Positions 54,127 to 62,978 of a DNA stretch of 64,000 nucleotides are shown piece after piece; the first letter of the stretch is position 1; every line of letters starts with the position of its first letter. This DNA comes from Haloferax mediterranei ATCC 33500. Its GTDB lineage: Archaea > Halobacteriota > Halobacteria > Halobacteriales > Haloferacaceae. The notes under the pieces were generated by a model that was not told where the DNA came from, did no database searches, and saw only the letters and a list, made by a program, of their open reading frames with translations. The stretch is from positions 1,736,001-1,800,000 of the forward strand of contig NC_017941.2 of the NCBI RefSeq assembly GCF_000306765.2, written 5' to 3'. A program made the translations under genes and the position numbers.

Positions 54127-54714
54127 ATGCACGCCATCACGCAGAGTGGATGGGTAGAGGTCATTTCCGGGTCGATGTTCTCGGGAAAGACGGAGGAGTT
54201 GCTTCGACGCCTCCGACGCGCGGAGATTGCGGGACAGGAGATTTCGGTGTTCAAACCCCAACTCGACGACCGATACGGTGAGACGACAGTCGGCACGCAC
54301 GCCGGGCGCTCGTGGGACGCGAGCGTCGTCCCCTCGGAAGGCGATGGTGTCTGGCAAATCGTCGAGGAACTGAACGGCGAAGATGTCGTCGCCATCGACG
54401 AGGCGAACTTCTTCTCGGCCGAGTTGGTGGGCGTGTGCGAGCAGTTGGCCGCCGACGGCAAGCGCGTCGTCGTCTCGGGAACCGACCAGACGTTCCGCGC
54501 CGAACCGTTCAACCCGGTCCCGCAACTGATGGCGCTCGCCGAGTACGTCGATAAACTGCAGGCAATCTGCACCATCTGCGGCGAACCGGCGACGCGGAAC
54601 CAGCGACTTATCGACGGCGAACCGGCGCACATGGACGACCCGACCATCCTCGTCGGCGCGGAGGAGTCCTACGAGGCGCGGTGCCGGAACTGTCATACCC
54701 TCCGGCGCGACTAG
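54127..54714 (+). CDS. tdk: Thymidine kinase
   Basis: 195 aa type II thymidine kinase of the salvage pathway. P-loop GSMFSGKTEELLRRLRRA is at residues 15-32, the catalytic Glu is in AIDEANFF, the lasso loop follows, and zinc cysteines are in CTICGEPATRNQR and CRNC. Start at the ATG before HAITQSGWVEVISGSM. Confidence 0.94.
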   Translation: MHAITQSGWVEVISGSMFSGKTEELLRRLRRAEIAGQEISVFKPQLDDRYGETTVGTHAGRSWDASVVPSEGDGVWQIVEELNGEDVVAIDEANFFSAELVGVCEQLAADGKRVVVSGTDQTFRAEPFNPVPQLMALAEYVDKLQAICTICGEPATRNQRLIDGEPAHMDDPTILVGAEESYEARCRNCHTLRRD

Positions 54715-54722
54715 AGGCTAGC

Positions 54723-55361
54723 GTGACTACTTGGGTCGAGACCCCCCGCGAGGGCCGTGACCGTGGGTTAACTGGTATCCTTCGCGCGTGGGTCGCCGTG
54801 CTCGTCAGCCCCCGTCGGTTCTTCCGTGACGGTGTCGCTCCCGGCGATCAGGCTCCCGGACTCTTGTTTGCCATCTCCGTCGCGCTCGTCTACCAGAGTC
54901 TCCAGTTCGTCTTCGCACCGGCCACGATTCCGGTTATCGGAGGCGGGCCAGTCGCTTCGGCGCTCGTCGCGCTCTTGGTCATTGCGCTCTTTGTCGCGCC
55001 GGCACTGCTTCACCTGACGGCGGCGATACAGACCGCGCTCCTCATCCCGCTTCTCTCTCAGCGCGCCGGCGTGAGCGAGACCGTTCAGGTCATCGCTTAC
55101 GCCACTGCGCCGTGTGCATTTGCCGCGGTTCCGATTCTCAGCGTTCTGATTCCCGGTTTTTCGATACCCGTTCTTCGAGCGATTTGTGCGGTCTACGGGG
55201 CTGTCCTCCTCGCAGTCGGCATCAGCGAGGTCCATCAAACTTCGCTCCCGAAGGCGATTCTCGCGACGGCCGTTCCGTCCGGAGTTGTCTTCGGATATGC
55301 CTTCGGCGGCTTTCAGGCGCTCTCGAATATCAACGCAGCGCTAATGACCGTGCTCGGCTGA
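54723..55361 (+). CDS. YIP1 family membrane protein
   Basis: 212 aa. Five membrane segments typical of the Yip1 domain: around residues 45-65 (GLLFAISVALVYQSLQFVF), 72-100, 110-125, 135-165 and 178-200. The chosen GTG lies 8 bases after tdk; an ATG at 54681 would overlap tdk. Function unknown; co-transcription with tdk is likely. Confidence 0.75.
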   Translation: MTTWVETPREGRDRGLTGILRAWVAVLVSPRRFFRDGVAPGDQAPGLLFAISVALVYQSLQFVFAPATIPVIGGGPVASALVALLVIALFVAPALLHLTAAIQTALLIPLLSQRAGVSETVQVIAYATAPCAFAAVPILSVLIPGFSIPVLRAICAVYGAVLLAVGISEVHQTSLPKAILATAVPSGVVFGYAFGGFQALSNINAALMTVLG

Positions 55362-55487
55362 GTCCACATATCCCTTCGAAAGCGGCAATTCGCCGGATGT
55401 AGCCCCGTCGAGTCGGCCGCACGCGTGTCGCTCTAGCCTGAGCGTTTTTCGACAATCGTTTTAGTTAGGGGTTGTTTGCTCAACGCA

Positions 55488-57656
55488 ATGGATTGGATTA
55501 CGCACGAGGAGGACGTCTGGTTCGAGTTCCGGGGCAATAGCCCCCACCAGCTCGTCCCCGGTCGGTTTTACAAAGGCACCGTCGACGGGTACGCCGACTT
55601 CGGTGTCTTCGTCGATCTCGCTTCCAACGTCACAGGCCTACTGCACCGCAGCGAACTCGACCGCCGTCTCGAATCCCTCGAATGGGAACCGGGCGACGAA
55701 GTGTTCGTCCAGGTGAAGAACGTCCGCGACAACGGCAACATCGACCTCGGCTGGTCGATTCGACAGTCTGACACCGAGTTCCGCGGTGCTCGCATCCACG
55801 ACCCCGATGGCGACGCCGACGGCCAACCGGTCGAGAAAGAAGCCGAAAGCAGCGGTCCGACGACGATTAAGACCCGCCCCCAGACGGGTAAGACGACGAA
55901 ACCCGTCGGCGCGACTACGTCGCAGAAATCCGTCGAGACCGAATCTGAACCGGAACCGGAACCGGAACCGGAACCAGTCGAAGCCGAGCCCGAGCCCGAG
56001 TCCGCCGCCGGAGACGAGGGCCGCGCCCCGACCGCGAAGGATGTCGTCACCGACATCTCCGAATCGGAAACGGAAGCCGAAACTGCACCCGAAGCAGCCG
56101 AAACACATGAAGCGGCCGCCGAACCCGAAGCAGCCGAAACAGTCGAAGCCGAGGAAGTCGAGCGCGTGAGGATCGACAGCATCGACAACCGCGTCGGCGA
56201 AGTCGTTCGCGTCGAGGGCGAAATCGCAAGCGTCCGCCAGACCGGCGGGCCGACCGTCTTCGAACTCCGCGACGAAACGGCCATCGCGGACTGTGCCGCC
56301 TTCGTCGAAGCCGGCGTTCGCGCATACCCCAGCGTCGAAGTGGGCGACTACGTCCGCATCGACGGCGAGGTCGAACGCCGCCGCGGCGAACTTCAGATCG
56401 AGACCGAGGACCTGACGGTTCTCGAAGGTGCTGACGCAGAAACTATCAAACAGCGCCTTGCGGACGCGCTTTCCGACGAGGCCCGACCGGACGCAGTCGC
56501 ACCCCTCGCGGCTCACGAGCCGGTCGCCGCCGTCGGCAAGTCGCTTCTGGACGCTGCCGAGGCAATCCGCCGAGCCGTCCTCGAATCGCGCCCCATCGTC
56601 GTGCGCCACACGGCCACGGCAGACGGCTACGCCGCCGGTGCCGCCGTCGAGCGCGCCGTGCTCCCGCTCATCCGCGACGAGCACCCCCGCGACGACGCCG
56701 AGTACCACTACTTCACCCGTCGCCCGCTCGAAGAGGCCGTCTACGGCATGGACGCCGCCACGAACGACGTGACGCGGATGCTCGAAGACCGCGACCGCCA
56801 CGACGAGAAGCTTCCGCTCGTACTGCTTCTCGGCGCTGGCTCGACCGCCGAATCCCTCGATGGACTCGGCCTGCTCGGTGTCTACGGCTCCGAGCGCGTC
56901 GTCGTCGACGCCGCACCCGCGGACGACGAAGTTGCCGAAGAAGTCGATGTGCTCGTCAATCCTCCCCGTGAGGGTGCTGACGCCCGCGACCTCTCTGTCG
57001 GCGCGCTCGCTTCGACGCTCTCGGTTGCTGTCAACGAGGACGTTCGCGACGGCGTGTCGCACCTCCCCGCCGTCAGCTACTGGGAGAACTGCCCGCAGCA
57101 GTACCTCGACCTCGCCGCGGACCACGGCTTCGACGCCGACCGCGTCCGCGAACTCCGTGAGGCCGTCGCCCTCGAAGCGTACTACCAGTCCTACCAGGAC
57201 AAGCGCGAACTCATCGCTGACCTGCTCTTCGACGCCGACGAGGGCCTCGCTGGCCACGTCTCCGAGCAGTTCCGCATCAAACTCGAAGACGAAATCGAGA
57301 CGGCGCAGGCGAACCTCGAACGCCGCCAGGTCGATTCCGTCTCCGCCGCCGTGCTCGACTCCGACGCCTACAGTCACCGCTTCGACTTCCCGCCGACGGG
57401 TCTCCTCGTCGACGAACTGCACCGCCGCACGCGCGAGGGTGACGCGTTCGTGACCGTCGCGCTGGGCATGGACGAACTGTACTTCCGCAGCACGGGCGAC
57501 CTCGACCTTCGCGCCGTCGTCGAGTCGGCCGCCGAGAAGGCACCCGCCGCCGGTCTCGCCGCCGCCGGTATCCGCGAAGGACGCATCGAGTTCCTGACCG
57601 GTGCGCGCGACGAGGCGCTCGAAGCCGTCCTCGCCGCCGCTGCCGAGCAGTTCTAA
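55488..57656 (+). CDS. RecJ-like DHH-family protein with S1 and OB domains
   Basis: 722 aa. An S1 domain occupies about residues 24-92 (GRFYKGTVDGYADFGVFVDL). A long acidic Pro/Glu linker follows, including five EP repeats, then an OB-fold near 226-310 (VVRVEGEIASVRQTGGPTVFELRDE), and a DHH-phosphoesterase-like region from about 350. The first motif reads VVRHTATADGYAAG and the usual DHH triad appears as VVDAAPADD near 472, so two of the metal-binding groups look lost. In archaea RecJ-like proteins act as GAN nuclease or as Cdc45 equivalents in the CMG helicase. From memory this corresponds to RecJ4 of H. volcanii. Confidence 0.85.
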   Translation: MDWITHEEDVWFEFRGNSPHQLVPGRFYKGTVDGYADFGVFVDLASNVTGLLHRSELDRRLESLEWEPGDEVFVQVKNVRDNGNIDLGWSIRQSDTEFRGARIHDPDGDADGQPVEKEAESSGPTTIKTRPQTGKTTKPVGATTSQKSVETESEPEPEPEPEPVEAEPEPESAAGDEGRAPTAKDVVTDISESETEAETAPEAAETHEAAAEPEAAETVEAEEVERVRIDSIDNRVGEVVRVEGEIASVRQTGGPTVFELRDETAIADCAAFVEAGVRAYPSVEVGDYVRIDGEVERRRGELQIETEDLTVLEGADAETIKQRLADALSDEARPDAVAPLAAHEPVAAVGKSLLDAAEAIRRAVLESRPIVVRHTATADGYAAGAAVERAVLPLIRDEHPRDDAEYHYFTRRPLEEAVYGMDAATNDVTRMLEDRDRHDEKLPLVLLLGAGSTAESLDGLGLLGVYGSERVVVDAAPADDEVAEEVDVLVNPPREGADARDLSVGALASTLSVAVNEDVRDGVSHLPAVSYWENCPQQYLDLAADHGFDADRVRELREAVALEAYYQSYQDKRELIADLLFDADEGLAGHVSEQFRIKLEDEIETAQANLERRQVDSVSAAVLDSDAYSHRFDFPPTGLLVDELHRRTREGDAFVTVALGMDELYFRSTGDLDLRAVVESAAEKAPAAGLAAAGIREGRIEFLTGARDEALEAVLAAAAEQF

Positions 57657-57780
57657 ACGACAATCCAGACTCCTCCTCGTTCGTTCTCGATGGAGGGCTG
57701 TTTTCGAGCCTCCCGAGCGACACGCTTATCCACGAAACGACCTGATTCGCGCTCATGAGCCGTTACCACGTCGCCACCCG

Positions 57781-57786
57781 GGAGGT
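57781..57786 (+). promoter_or_regulatory. Shine-Dalgarno site of elp3
   Basis: GGAGGT with six bases (GTGTCC) to the GTG start at 57793. A clear ribosome-binding site in a genome where many genes appear leaderless, and it decides the GTG start. Confidence 0.75.
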
Positions 57787-57792
57787 GTGTCC

Positions 57793-59445
57793 GTGAGCGC
57801 TGAGACCGAAACCGAGTCCGAGGCGTTCCAGCGGACCTGCGAGGCGCTCGTCGAGCGCATCCTCGCGGGCGAAATCGACCGCGACGACCTCGAATCGGCC
57901 AAGCTCGACGCCTGTTCGGAACACTCCTCGCCGAAGGTACCGAAGAACACCGAGATTCTACAATACGCCCCCAAAGACCGACGCGAGGAGGTCAAAGAGG
58001 TCGTTCGACGAAAACCCGTCCGCACCGCCTCCGGCGTCTCGCCGGTCGCCATCATGACCTCGCCGCACATGTGCCCGCACGGGAAGTGTCTGTACTGTCC
58101 CGGCGGTCCGGCGAGCGAGTTCTCGTCGTCGCAGTCGTACACGGGCCACGAACCCGCGGCCGCCCGCGGCGTCCAGAACGACTACGACCCGTACGGACAG
58201 GTCACGCTCCGACTCGAACAACTCCGGCACATCGGCCACCCGGTCGACAAGGTCGAACTCATCCTGATGGGCGGGACGATGACCGCCCGGAGCCACGACT
58301 ACCAGGAGTGGTTCGTCAAGCGGGCGCTCGAAGCGATGAACGACTACGACCTCGACTCGGAACCGCAGCCCGCCGAGGACCAATCGTTCAAACCCGACCC
58401 CGAGGATGTCGAATTTAAATACGTCGAAGACGTGATTGCCGAAAACGAGACGGCCGACATCCGAAACATCGGAACGACGTTCGAGACGAAGCCCGACTGG
58501 TGCGACCCCGAGCAAATCGACCGGATGCTCGATTTGGGTGCGACGAAGGTCGAAGTCGGCGTCCAGACGACCTACGAGCGAATCAACCGCGAGATGCACC
58601 GCGGTCACGGCGTGCAGGCGTCAATCGACGCCAACCGTCGCCTCCGCGACTCGGCGTTCAAGGTCGGCTTCCACATGATGCCGGGACAACCCGGGATGAC
58701 GAAGGAGATGTGTCTGGAGGACTTCCGCCAACTGTTCGAGAACTCGGACTGGCGGCCAGACTACCTCAAAATCTACCCGACGCTCATCGTCCGCGACACC
58801 ATCACCTACGACATGTGGCGACGCGACGAGTACGACCCGCTGAACAACGAGGAGGCCGCCGACATCATCGCCGAGGTCATGGGGATGATTCCGAAGTACA
58901 CGCGCCTCCAGCGCGTCCAGCGCGACATCCCAGCGGACTTCATCGACGCCGGTGTCTGGAAGTCTAACCTCCGACAACTCGCCGCTCAGCGGGCCGAAGA
59001 GAAGGGTATCGTCCAGCGCAACATCCGCGCCCGCGAGGTCGGCATGAACGAAGCCAACCCGGACCCAGAGCGCATCGAACTCGACGTGATGACCTACGAG
59101 GTCGCTGGTGGAACTGAGCACTTCATCTCGTTCGAAGACCCCGTCGAGGACCTGCTCGTCGGATTCTGTCGACTTCGTTTCCCGGGCAATCCGGTCCGAC
59201 GCGAACTCCAGAACGCGGCGCTCGTCCGCGAACTGCACGTCTACGGGTCGGAAGTCGGTATCGGAGCTGAGGGCGATTGGCAGCACAAAGGCTACGGAAA
59301 GAAGCTTCTCGCCCATGCCGAGGAACTCGCCCGCGACGCTGGATACGACAAGATTTCGGTCATCTCGGGTATCGGTGTCCGGCAGTACTACAAGCAGAAA
59401 CTCGGCTACCAACAGGACGGTCCGTACGTGTCGAAGCGGCTGTAG
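57793..59445 (+). CDS. elp3: tRNA uridine 34 carboxymethyl-type modification enzyme Elp3
   Basis: 550 aa archaeal Elp3, which uses radical SAM and acetyl-CoA chemistry to modify wobble uridine 34. Radical SAM cysteines are C94, C99 and C102 in MCPHGKCLYC. The core continues VELILMGGTMTARS and KVEVGVQTTYERINREMHRGH, and the C-terminal 90 residues form the GNAT domain (QHKGYGKKLLAHAEELARD). GTG start with a good Shine-Dalgarno. It lies 136 bp after the RecJ-like gene. Confidence 0.94.
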   Translation: MSAETETESEAFQRTCEALVERILAGEIDRDDLESAKLDACSEHSSPKVPKNTEILQYAPKDRREEVKEVVRRKPVRTASGVSPVAIMTSPHMCPHGKCLYCPGGPASEFSSSQSYTGHEPAAARGVQNDYDPYGQVTLRLEQLRHIGHPVDKVELILMGGTMTARSHDYQEWFVKRALEAMNDYDLDSEPQPAEDQSFKPDPEDVEFKYVEDVIAENETADIRNIGTTFETKPDWCDPEQIDRMLDLGATKVEVGVQTTYERINREMHRGHGVQASIDANRRLRDSAFKVGFHMMPGQPGMTKEMCLEDFRQLFENSDWRPDYLKIYPTLIVRDTITYDMWRRDEYDPLNNEEAADIIAEVMGMIPKYTRLQRVQRDIPADFIDAGVWKSNLRQLAAQRAEEKGIVQRNIRAREVGMNEANPDPERIELDVMTYEVAGGTEHFISFEDPVEDLLVGFCRLRFPGNPVRRELQNAALVRELHVYGSEVGIGAEGDWQHKGYGKKLLAHAEELARDAGYDKISVISGIGVRQYYKQKLGYQQDGPYVSKRL

Positions 59446-59578
59446 TAGACCCGTTAGCGCGTTCGTATCCGATTTTTCGAGCCAGTGGATTCGGCTCCCG
59501 AATCTGTGTGCCTGTGGTTCTCAATACTGATTAACACTCCGTCACGTTTTTGGAAGTTCACCCGCCCGACTGGGTACG

Positions 59579-60811
59579 ATGGTCGAACAGGGGGCAAGCG
59601 GGGTATCGAATCCGGTAACGAGTTGGCTACAGGACTTGCAGGCGACGCTCGCGCAGTTTGTCTCGACGGAGGAGCGCATCGGTATCTCGGTGGCACTCGT
59701 GGCGCTCGCGTTCGGGGTGGCGATTTTCCTCGCACCGCGCGTCGTCTCTCGAGCATCAGTGATGTTCCACAAACGGGTGCTTCAGCACTCGAAGGTCCCT
59801 GACTCGGTCACCGACGTGGCGTGGATATTCCCGGCGACGGTTATCGTCCGGGCCCTCCAACTCGGGGTCTTCGTCCTCGTCTCACTTTCGTTGCTGCTCC
59901 TGTGGGGCTATACGGGTCTCGCTTCGAGTCTCGCGTCGGTAATCGCGATTGCGGTCCCAAACGTCCTCAAAATCGCGGCGACAGTCGCCCTCCTCGTCGG
60001 GGCTTTCGTCGGGACGAACGTCCTCGAAGAACAACTCGAATCCTACGCCCGAAACGTCGACCATATCAACGCCCACCAACAGGGTATCGTCTTCCGCGTG
60101 CTCCAACTCGTCGTCCTCCTCGCCGTGGGGATGGCGACGCTCACCGTCTGGCAGTTCAAAATCGGCGGCCTGCTCGTCGGTGCCGGATTCCTCGGTATCG
60201 TCGTCGGTATGGCCGCCAGACAGACGCTTGGTTCGCTCATCGCCGGATTCGTCTTGATGTTCTCCCGGCCGTTCGAACTCGGCGACTGGGTGAAAATCAA
60301 CGACGCCGAAGGCATCGTCACCGACATCACCATCATCAACACCCGCCTGAGCAACGCAGACGGCGAGACAGTCGTCTTTCCGAACGACCGCGTGACCAAC
60401 GCGAAAATAACGAATCGAACGAAGCGAAATCGGCTTCGACTCCGAATCGACGTCGGCATCGACTACGACGCCGACATCGAACACGCCGAAACGGTCGCAC
60501 AGGAAGCGCTGACCGACCTCACGTTCGTCGAAGAAGTGCCAAAGCCGCAGGTGATGCCGACGACCTTCGGCGATTCGTCGATTGGCCTCCAACTGCGATT
60601 TTGGATTACGAACCCGTCGGCACCGCGCCGCGCGCAGGCGAACGCGGAAGTCCTCCGGAGCGTCAAAACCGCCTTCGACCGCGAGGGAATCAAGATTCCG
60701 TACCCGCAGCGCGAACTTCTCGCTCGCGAGGAGTCGACAGGATTCAACCTTCGGAGCGAAGAAAACGACCAAGCCGACGCACGGACACAGTCGGCGCAGT
60801 CGAACGACTGA
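59579..60811 (+). CDS. Mechanosensitive ion channel, MscS family
   Basis: 410 aa. Several N-terminal membrane segments (near residues 36-58, 82-107 and 113-140) precede the pore helix and MscS core: VGAGFLGIVVGMAARQTLGSLIAGFVLMFSRPFELGDWVKINDAEG. The beta domain (ITIINTRLSNADGETVVFPNDRVTNAKITNRTKRNRLRLRIDVGIDY) and vestibule follow. Such channels relieve osmotic downshock. Confidence 0.92.
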   Translation: MVEQGASGVSNPVTSWLQDLQATLAQFVSTEERIGISVALVALAFGVAIFLAPRVVSRASVMFHKRVLQHSKVPDSVTDVAWIFPATVIVRALQLGVFVLVSLSLLLLWGYTGLASSLASVIAIAVPNVLKIAATVALLVGAFVGTNVLEEQLESYARNVDHINAHQQGIVFRVLQLVVLLAVGMATLTVWQFKIGGLLVGAGFLGIVVGMAARQTLGSLIAGFVLMFSRPFELGDWVKINDAEGIVTDITIINTRLSNADGETVVFPNDRVTNAKITNRTKRNRLRLRIDVGIDYDADIEHAETVAQEALTDLTFVEEVPKPQVMPTTFGDSSIGLQLRFWITNPSAPRRAQANAEVLRSVKTAFDREGIKIPYPQRELLAREESTGFNLRSEENDQADARTQSAQSND

Positions 60812-60835
60812 CGAACCAACCGAACGGGCTACGGT

Positions 60836-62347
60836 CTACTTTTTGTCGAAGTGTTCGAGACTCTCGTCGAGGGCGTCGGCCGCCGCGCGCTGTTCTTCGG
60901 TCACATCGACGATTGTCTCGGATACCATCGAGATTTCTTCTGCGCCGCGATTCACGTCTTCGAGCGCCGCAGCGACGGCTTCGACGGTGTCAGCCTGGTC
61001 GTCGCTGGCGCGTGAGAGTTCGGTAATCCCGTCTGTCGCTTCGGAGACATCTTCCGTTGCTTCGGTTAACGAGCTAACGGTCTCCGACATCGACTCGTCG
61101 GCCTCGATGACGTCCTCGTGCGTCTGCTCGACAAGGTTGACCGTCTTCGTGGCCCGGTCCTGAATAGTGTCGATTCGCTCGGCAATTCGCTCGGTGTGCG
61201 ACTGCGTCTCGTCGGCGAGCGATTTCACTTCGCCGGCGACGACCGCGAAGCCTTCACCCGCCTCGCCAGCGCGGGCAGCCTCGATGTTCGCGTTGAGTGC
61301 GAGGATGTTCGTCCGGTCCGCGATATCGGAAATCACGGCGGCGACTTCCTCGATTTCGACCATCTCGTCTTCGAGGTCCGCCACGGTATCGACGAGATTC
61401 TCGCTTCGGTGTTTCACTTCGTCCGTAACCGTCTGAGTCTCTTTTGTCGATTCGAGTGACGACTGGATGTTGTCGCGGGCACGCGACGAGGCGTTTGCGA
61501 CCTCTGTCGAACTCGCTGCAACCTCTTCCATCGTCGCACTGAACGACTCCATCTCGTCGCGAACGGAGGCGAGTTCCTCCTGCTGCTCGGTGGTCTGTTC
61601 GAAAATTCCCTCGGCGGCGGAATCGGCGGTATCGACGAACGAGGCGAGGTCGGAAGCGTGGACTTCCATCTCCTGTACGACCTGCTCGAATCGCTCGGCT
61701 GTTTCGTCGACCGCATCGAGAATGTGGAGCAGTTCGTCGTCGATATGCTCGGTCGAATCGAGGTCGTAGTTGACTCGTCTATCCAACTGGCCGTCGGCGA
61801 GCGCTTCGAGCGTTTCGGTCACTTCGGAGACGAGACCATGAAGCGCATCTCGGCGTCGTATCTCTTCGCTCTGGTCTTGGACGATTTCGACGACGGCTTC
61901 GAGGTCTCCGTCGTCGTCGAAGACGGGAATCACCTTGAACGAGAGATGAGCCGTGTTTCCGCCAGCGTTTGTGAGCGCCCGTTGGTCGATGTACACGGGT
62001 CCGGCAGGGAGGTCTCTCCGTTCGACATCGTACAGGCTGTCCGCATCCCGTGGATTCTCCTGTACCTTTCCGGCGAGCGTCTTGGCTTCGTCGTCGTCTT
62101 CGTAGGTAACGAGTTGGGCAGCTTCCGACTCAGAGAGACCGATAATCTCCTCACGCGGAATTTCGAACATCGCCGCCGCCGTTTTGTTCCACTCGATGAC
62201 AGTCCCTTCGCCGTCGAGGGCGAAAGCAGGCATCGGAAGCGCGTCTAAAATAGGTTCAGCGGCCATCTGTGGCGACCCGCCCGTCTCTGCCTGTGTCTCT
62301 GAACTGGTCACTGCCCCCACGACAAGTGACGAGAGCGCGTTGAGCAT
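60836..62347 (-). CDS. Soluble PAS-containing taxis transducer (Htr)
   Basis: 503 aa methyl-accepting protein without membrane helices. The N-terminus includes a PAS domain of about 120 residues ([29 protein letters not shown]...). A HAMP-like linker precedes the signalling domain, whose tip includes [48 protein letters not shown]. It probably senses a cytoplasmic signal such as redox or energy state. It converges with the MscS gene. Confidence 0.9.
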   Translation of the reverse strand: MLNALSSLVVGAVTSSETQAETGGSPQMAAEPILDALPMPAFALDGEGTVIEWNKTAAAMFEIPREEIIGLSESEAAQLVTYEDDDEAKTLAGKVQENPRDADSLYDVERRDLPAGPVYIDQRALTNAGGNTAHLSFKVIPVFDDDGDLEAVVEIVQDQSEEIRRRDALHGLVSEVTETLEALADGQLDRRVNYDLDSTEHIDDELLHILDAVDETAERFEQVVQEMEVHASDLASFVDTADSAAEGIFEQTTEQQEELASVRDEMESFSATMEEVAASSTEVANASSRARDNIQSSLESTKETQTVTDEVKHRSENLVDTVADLEDEMVEIEEVAAVISDIADRTNILALNANIEAARAGEAGEGFAVVAGEVKSLADETQSHTERIAERIDTIQDRATKTVNLVEQTHEDVIEADESMSETVSSLTEATEDVSEATDGITELSRASDDQADTVEAVAAALEDVNRGAEEISMVSETIVDVTEEQRAAADALDESLEHFDKK

Positions 62348-62474
62348 GCCCGAAGGACGAATGAGGAACCGTATATAGATATACTGCCGATTATCTCATT
62401 TGATTTTCTTAGACATACTTATGTCTGGGGTCGAATATGTATCTTACACTGTCATGTGTTGTCGTGGTCCGTGA

Positions 62475-62918
62475 CTAGAGTCTCTTTTCCATCTTGACGT
62501 GCGGGATGCCAGCCTCGTCGAACACGTCGCTCGTCGTTTCGTAGCCTAACTCGTGGTAGAACCCTTCCGCGGAGGTTTGGCCGTGAAGTAGGAGGCGGTC
62601 GAAGCCGCGTTCACGTGCTTTTGCTTCGAGTGCGTCCATCAGTCGCCGACCCCATCCTTCTCCACGGGCGGATTCGAGGACGGCAACGCGTTCGACTTTT
62701 CCGACCGCAGATTCGCTCTCACGCAGTCGGGCCGCACCGACTGCTTCGCCGTCCCGATAGCCGACGAAGTGGACCGCAGGCGAGTCCGGTTCGTCGTACT
62801 CGTCCCACTCTAATTCCTCGTCAACGTCCTGCTCGTCTACGAATACGGTCTTTCGGACGAAAAACGCGTCCTCGCGCTCGGCGTCGGTGGTGACGACGCG
62901 GACTTCGGTTTCGGTCAT
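62475..62918 (-). CDS. GNAT family N-acetyltransferase (ElaA/YjcF-like)
   Basis: 147 aa. RKTVFVDEQDVDEELEWDEYDEPDSPAVHFVGY at the front and the acetyl-CoA loop ARGEGWGRRLMDALEAKARERGFDRLLLHGQTSAEGFYHELGYE mark a YjcF/ElaA-type GNAT. Substrate unknown. Confidence 0.87.
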   Translation of the reverse strand: MTETEVRVVTTDAEREDAFFVRKTVFVDEQDVDEELEWDEYDEPDSPAVHFVGYRDGEAVGAARLRESESAVGKVERVAVLESARGEGWGRRLMDALEAKARERGFDRLLLHGQTSAEGFYHELGYETTSDVFDEAGIPHVKMEKRL

Positions 62919-62978
62919 GAGCGGTGATTTAGCGGGTGAGTACCTGATGGTTGCGGAGACGGCACTCTCCGACGTGGT

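Noticed and set aside
55638..57422. A 594-codon minus-strand frame
   Set aside because: Antisense shadow of the RecJ-like gene; Phe/Gly/Val-rich composition is the expected complement of the sense codons.
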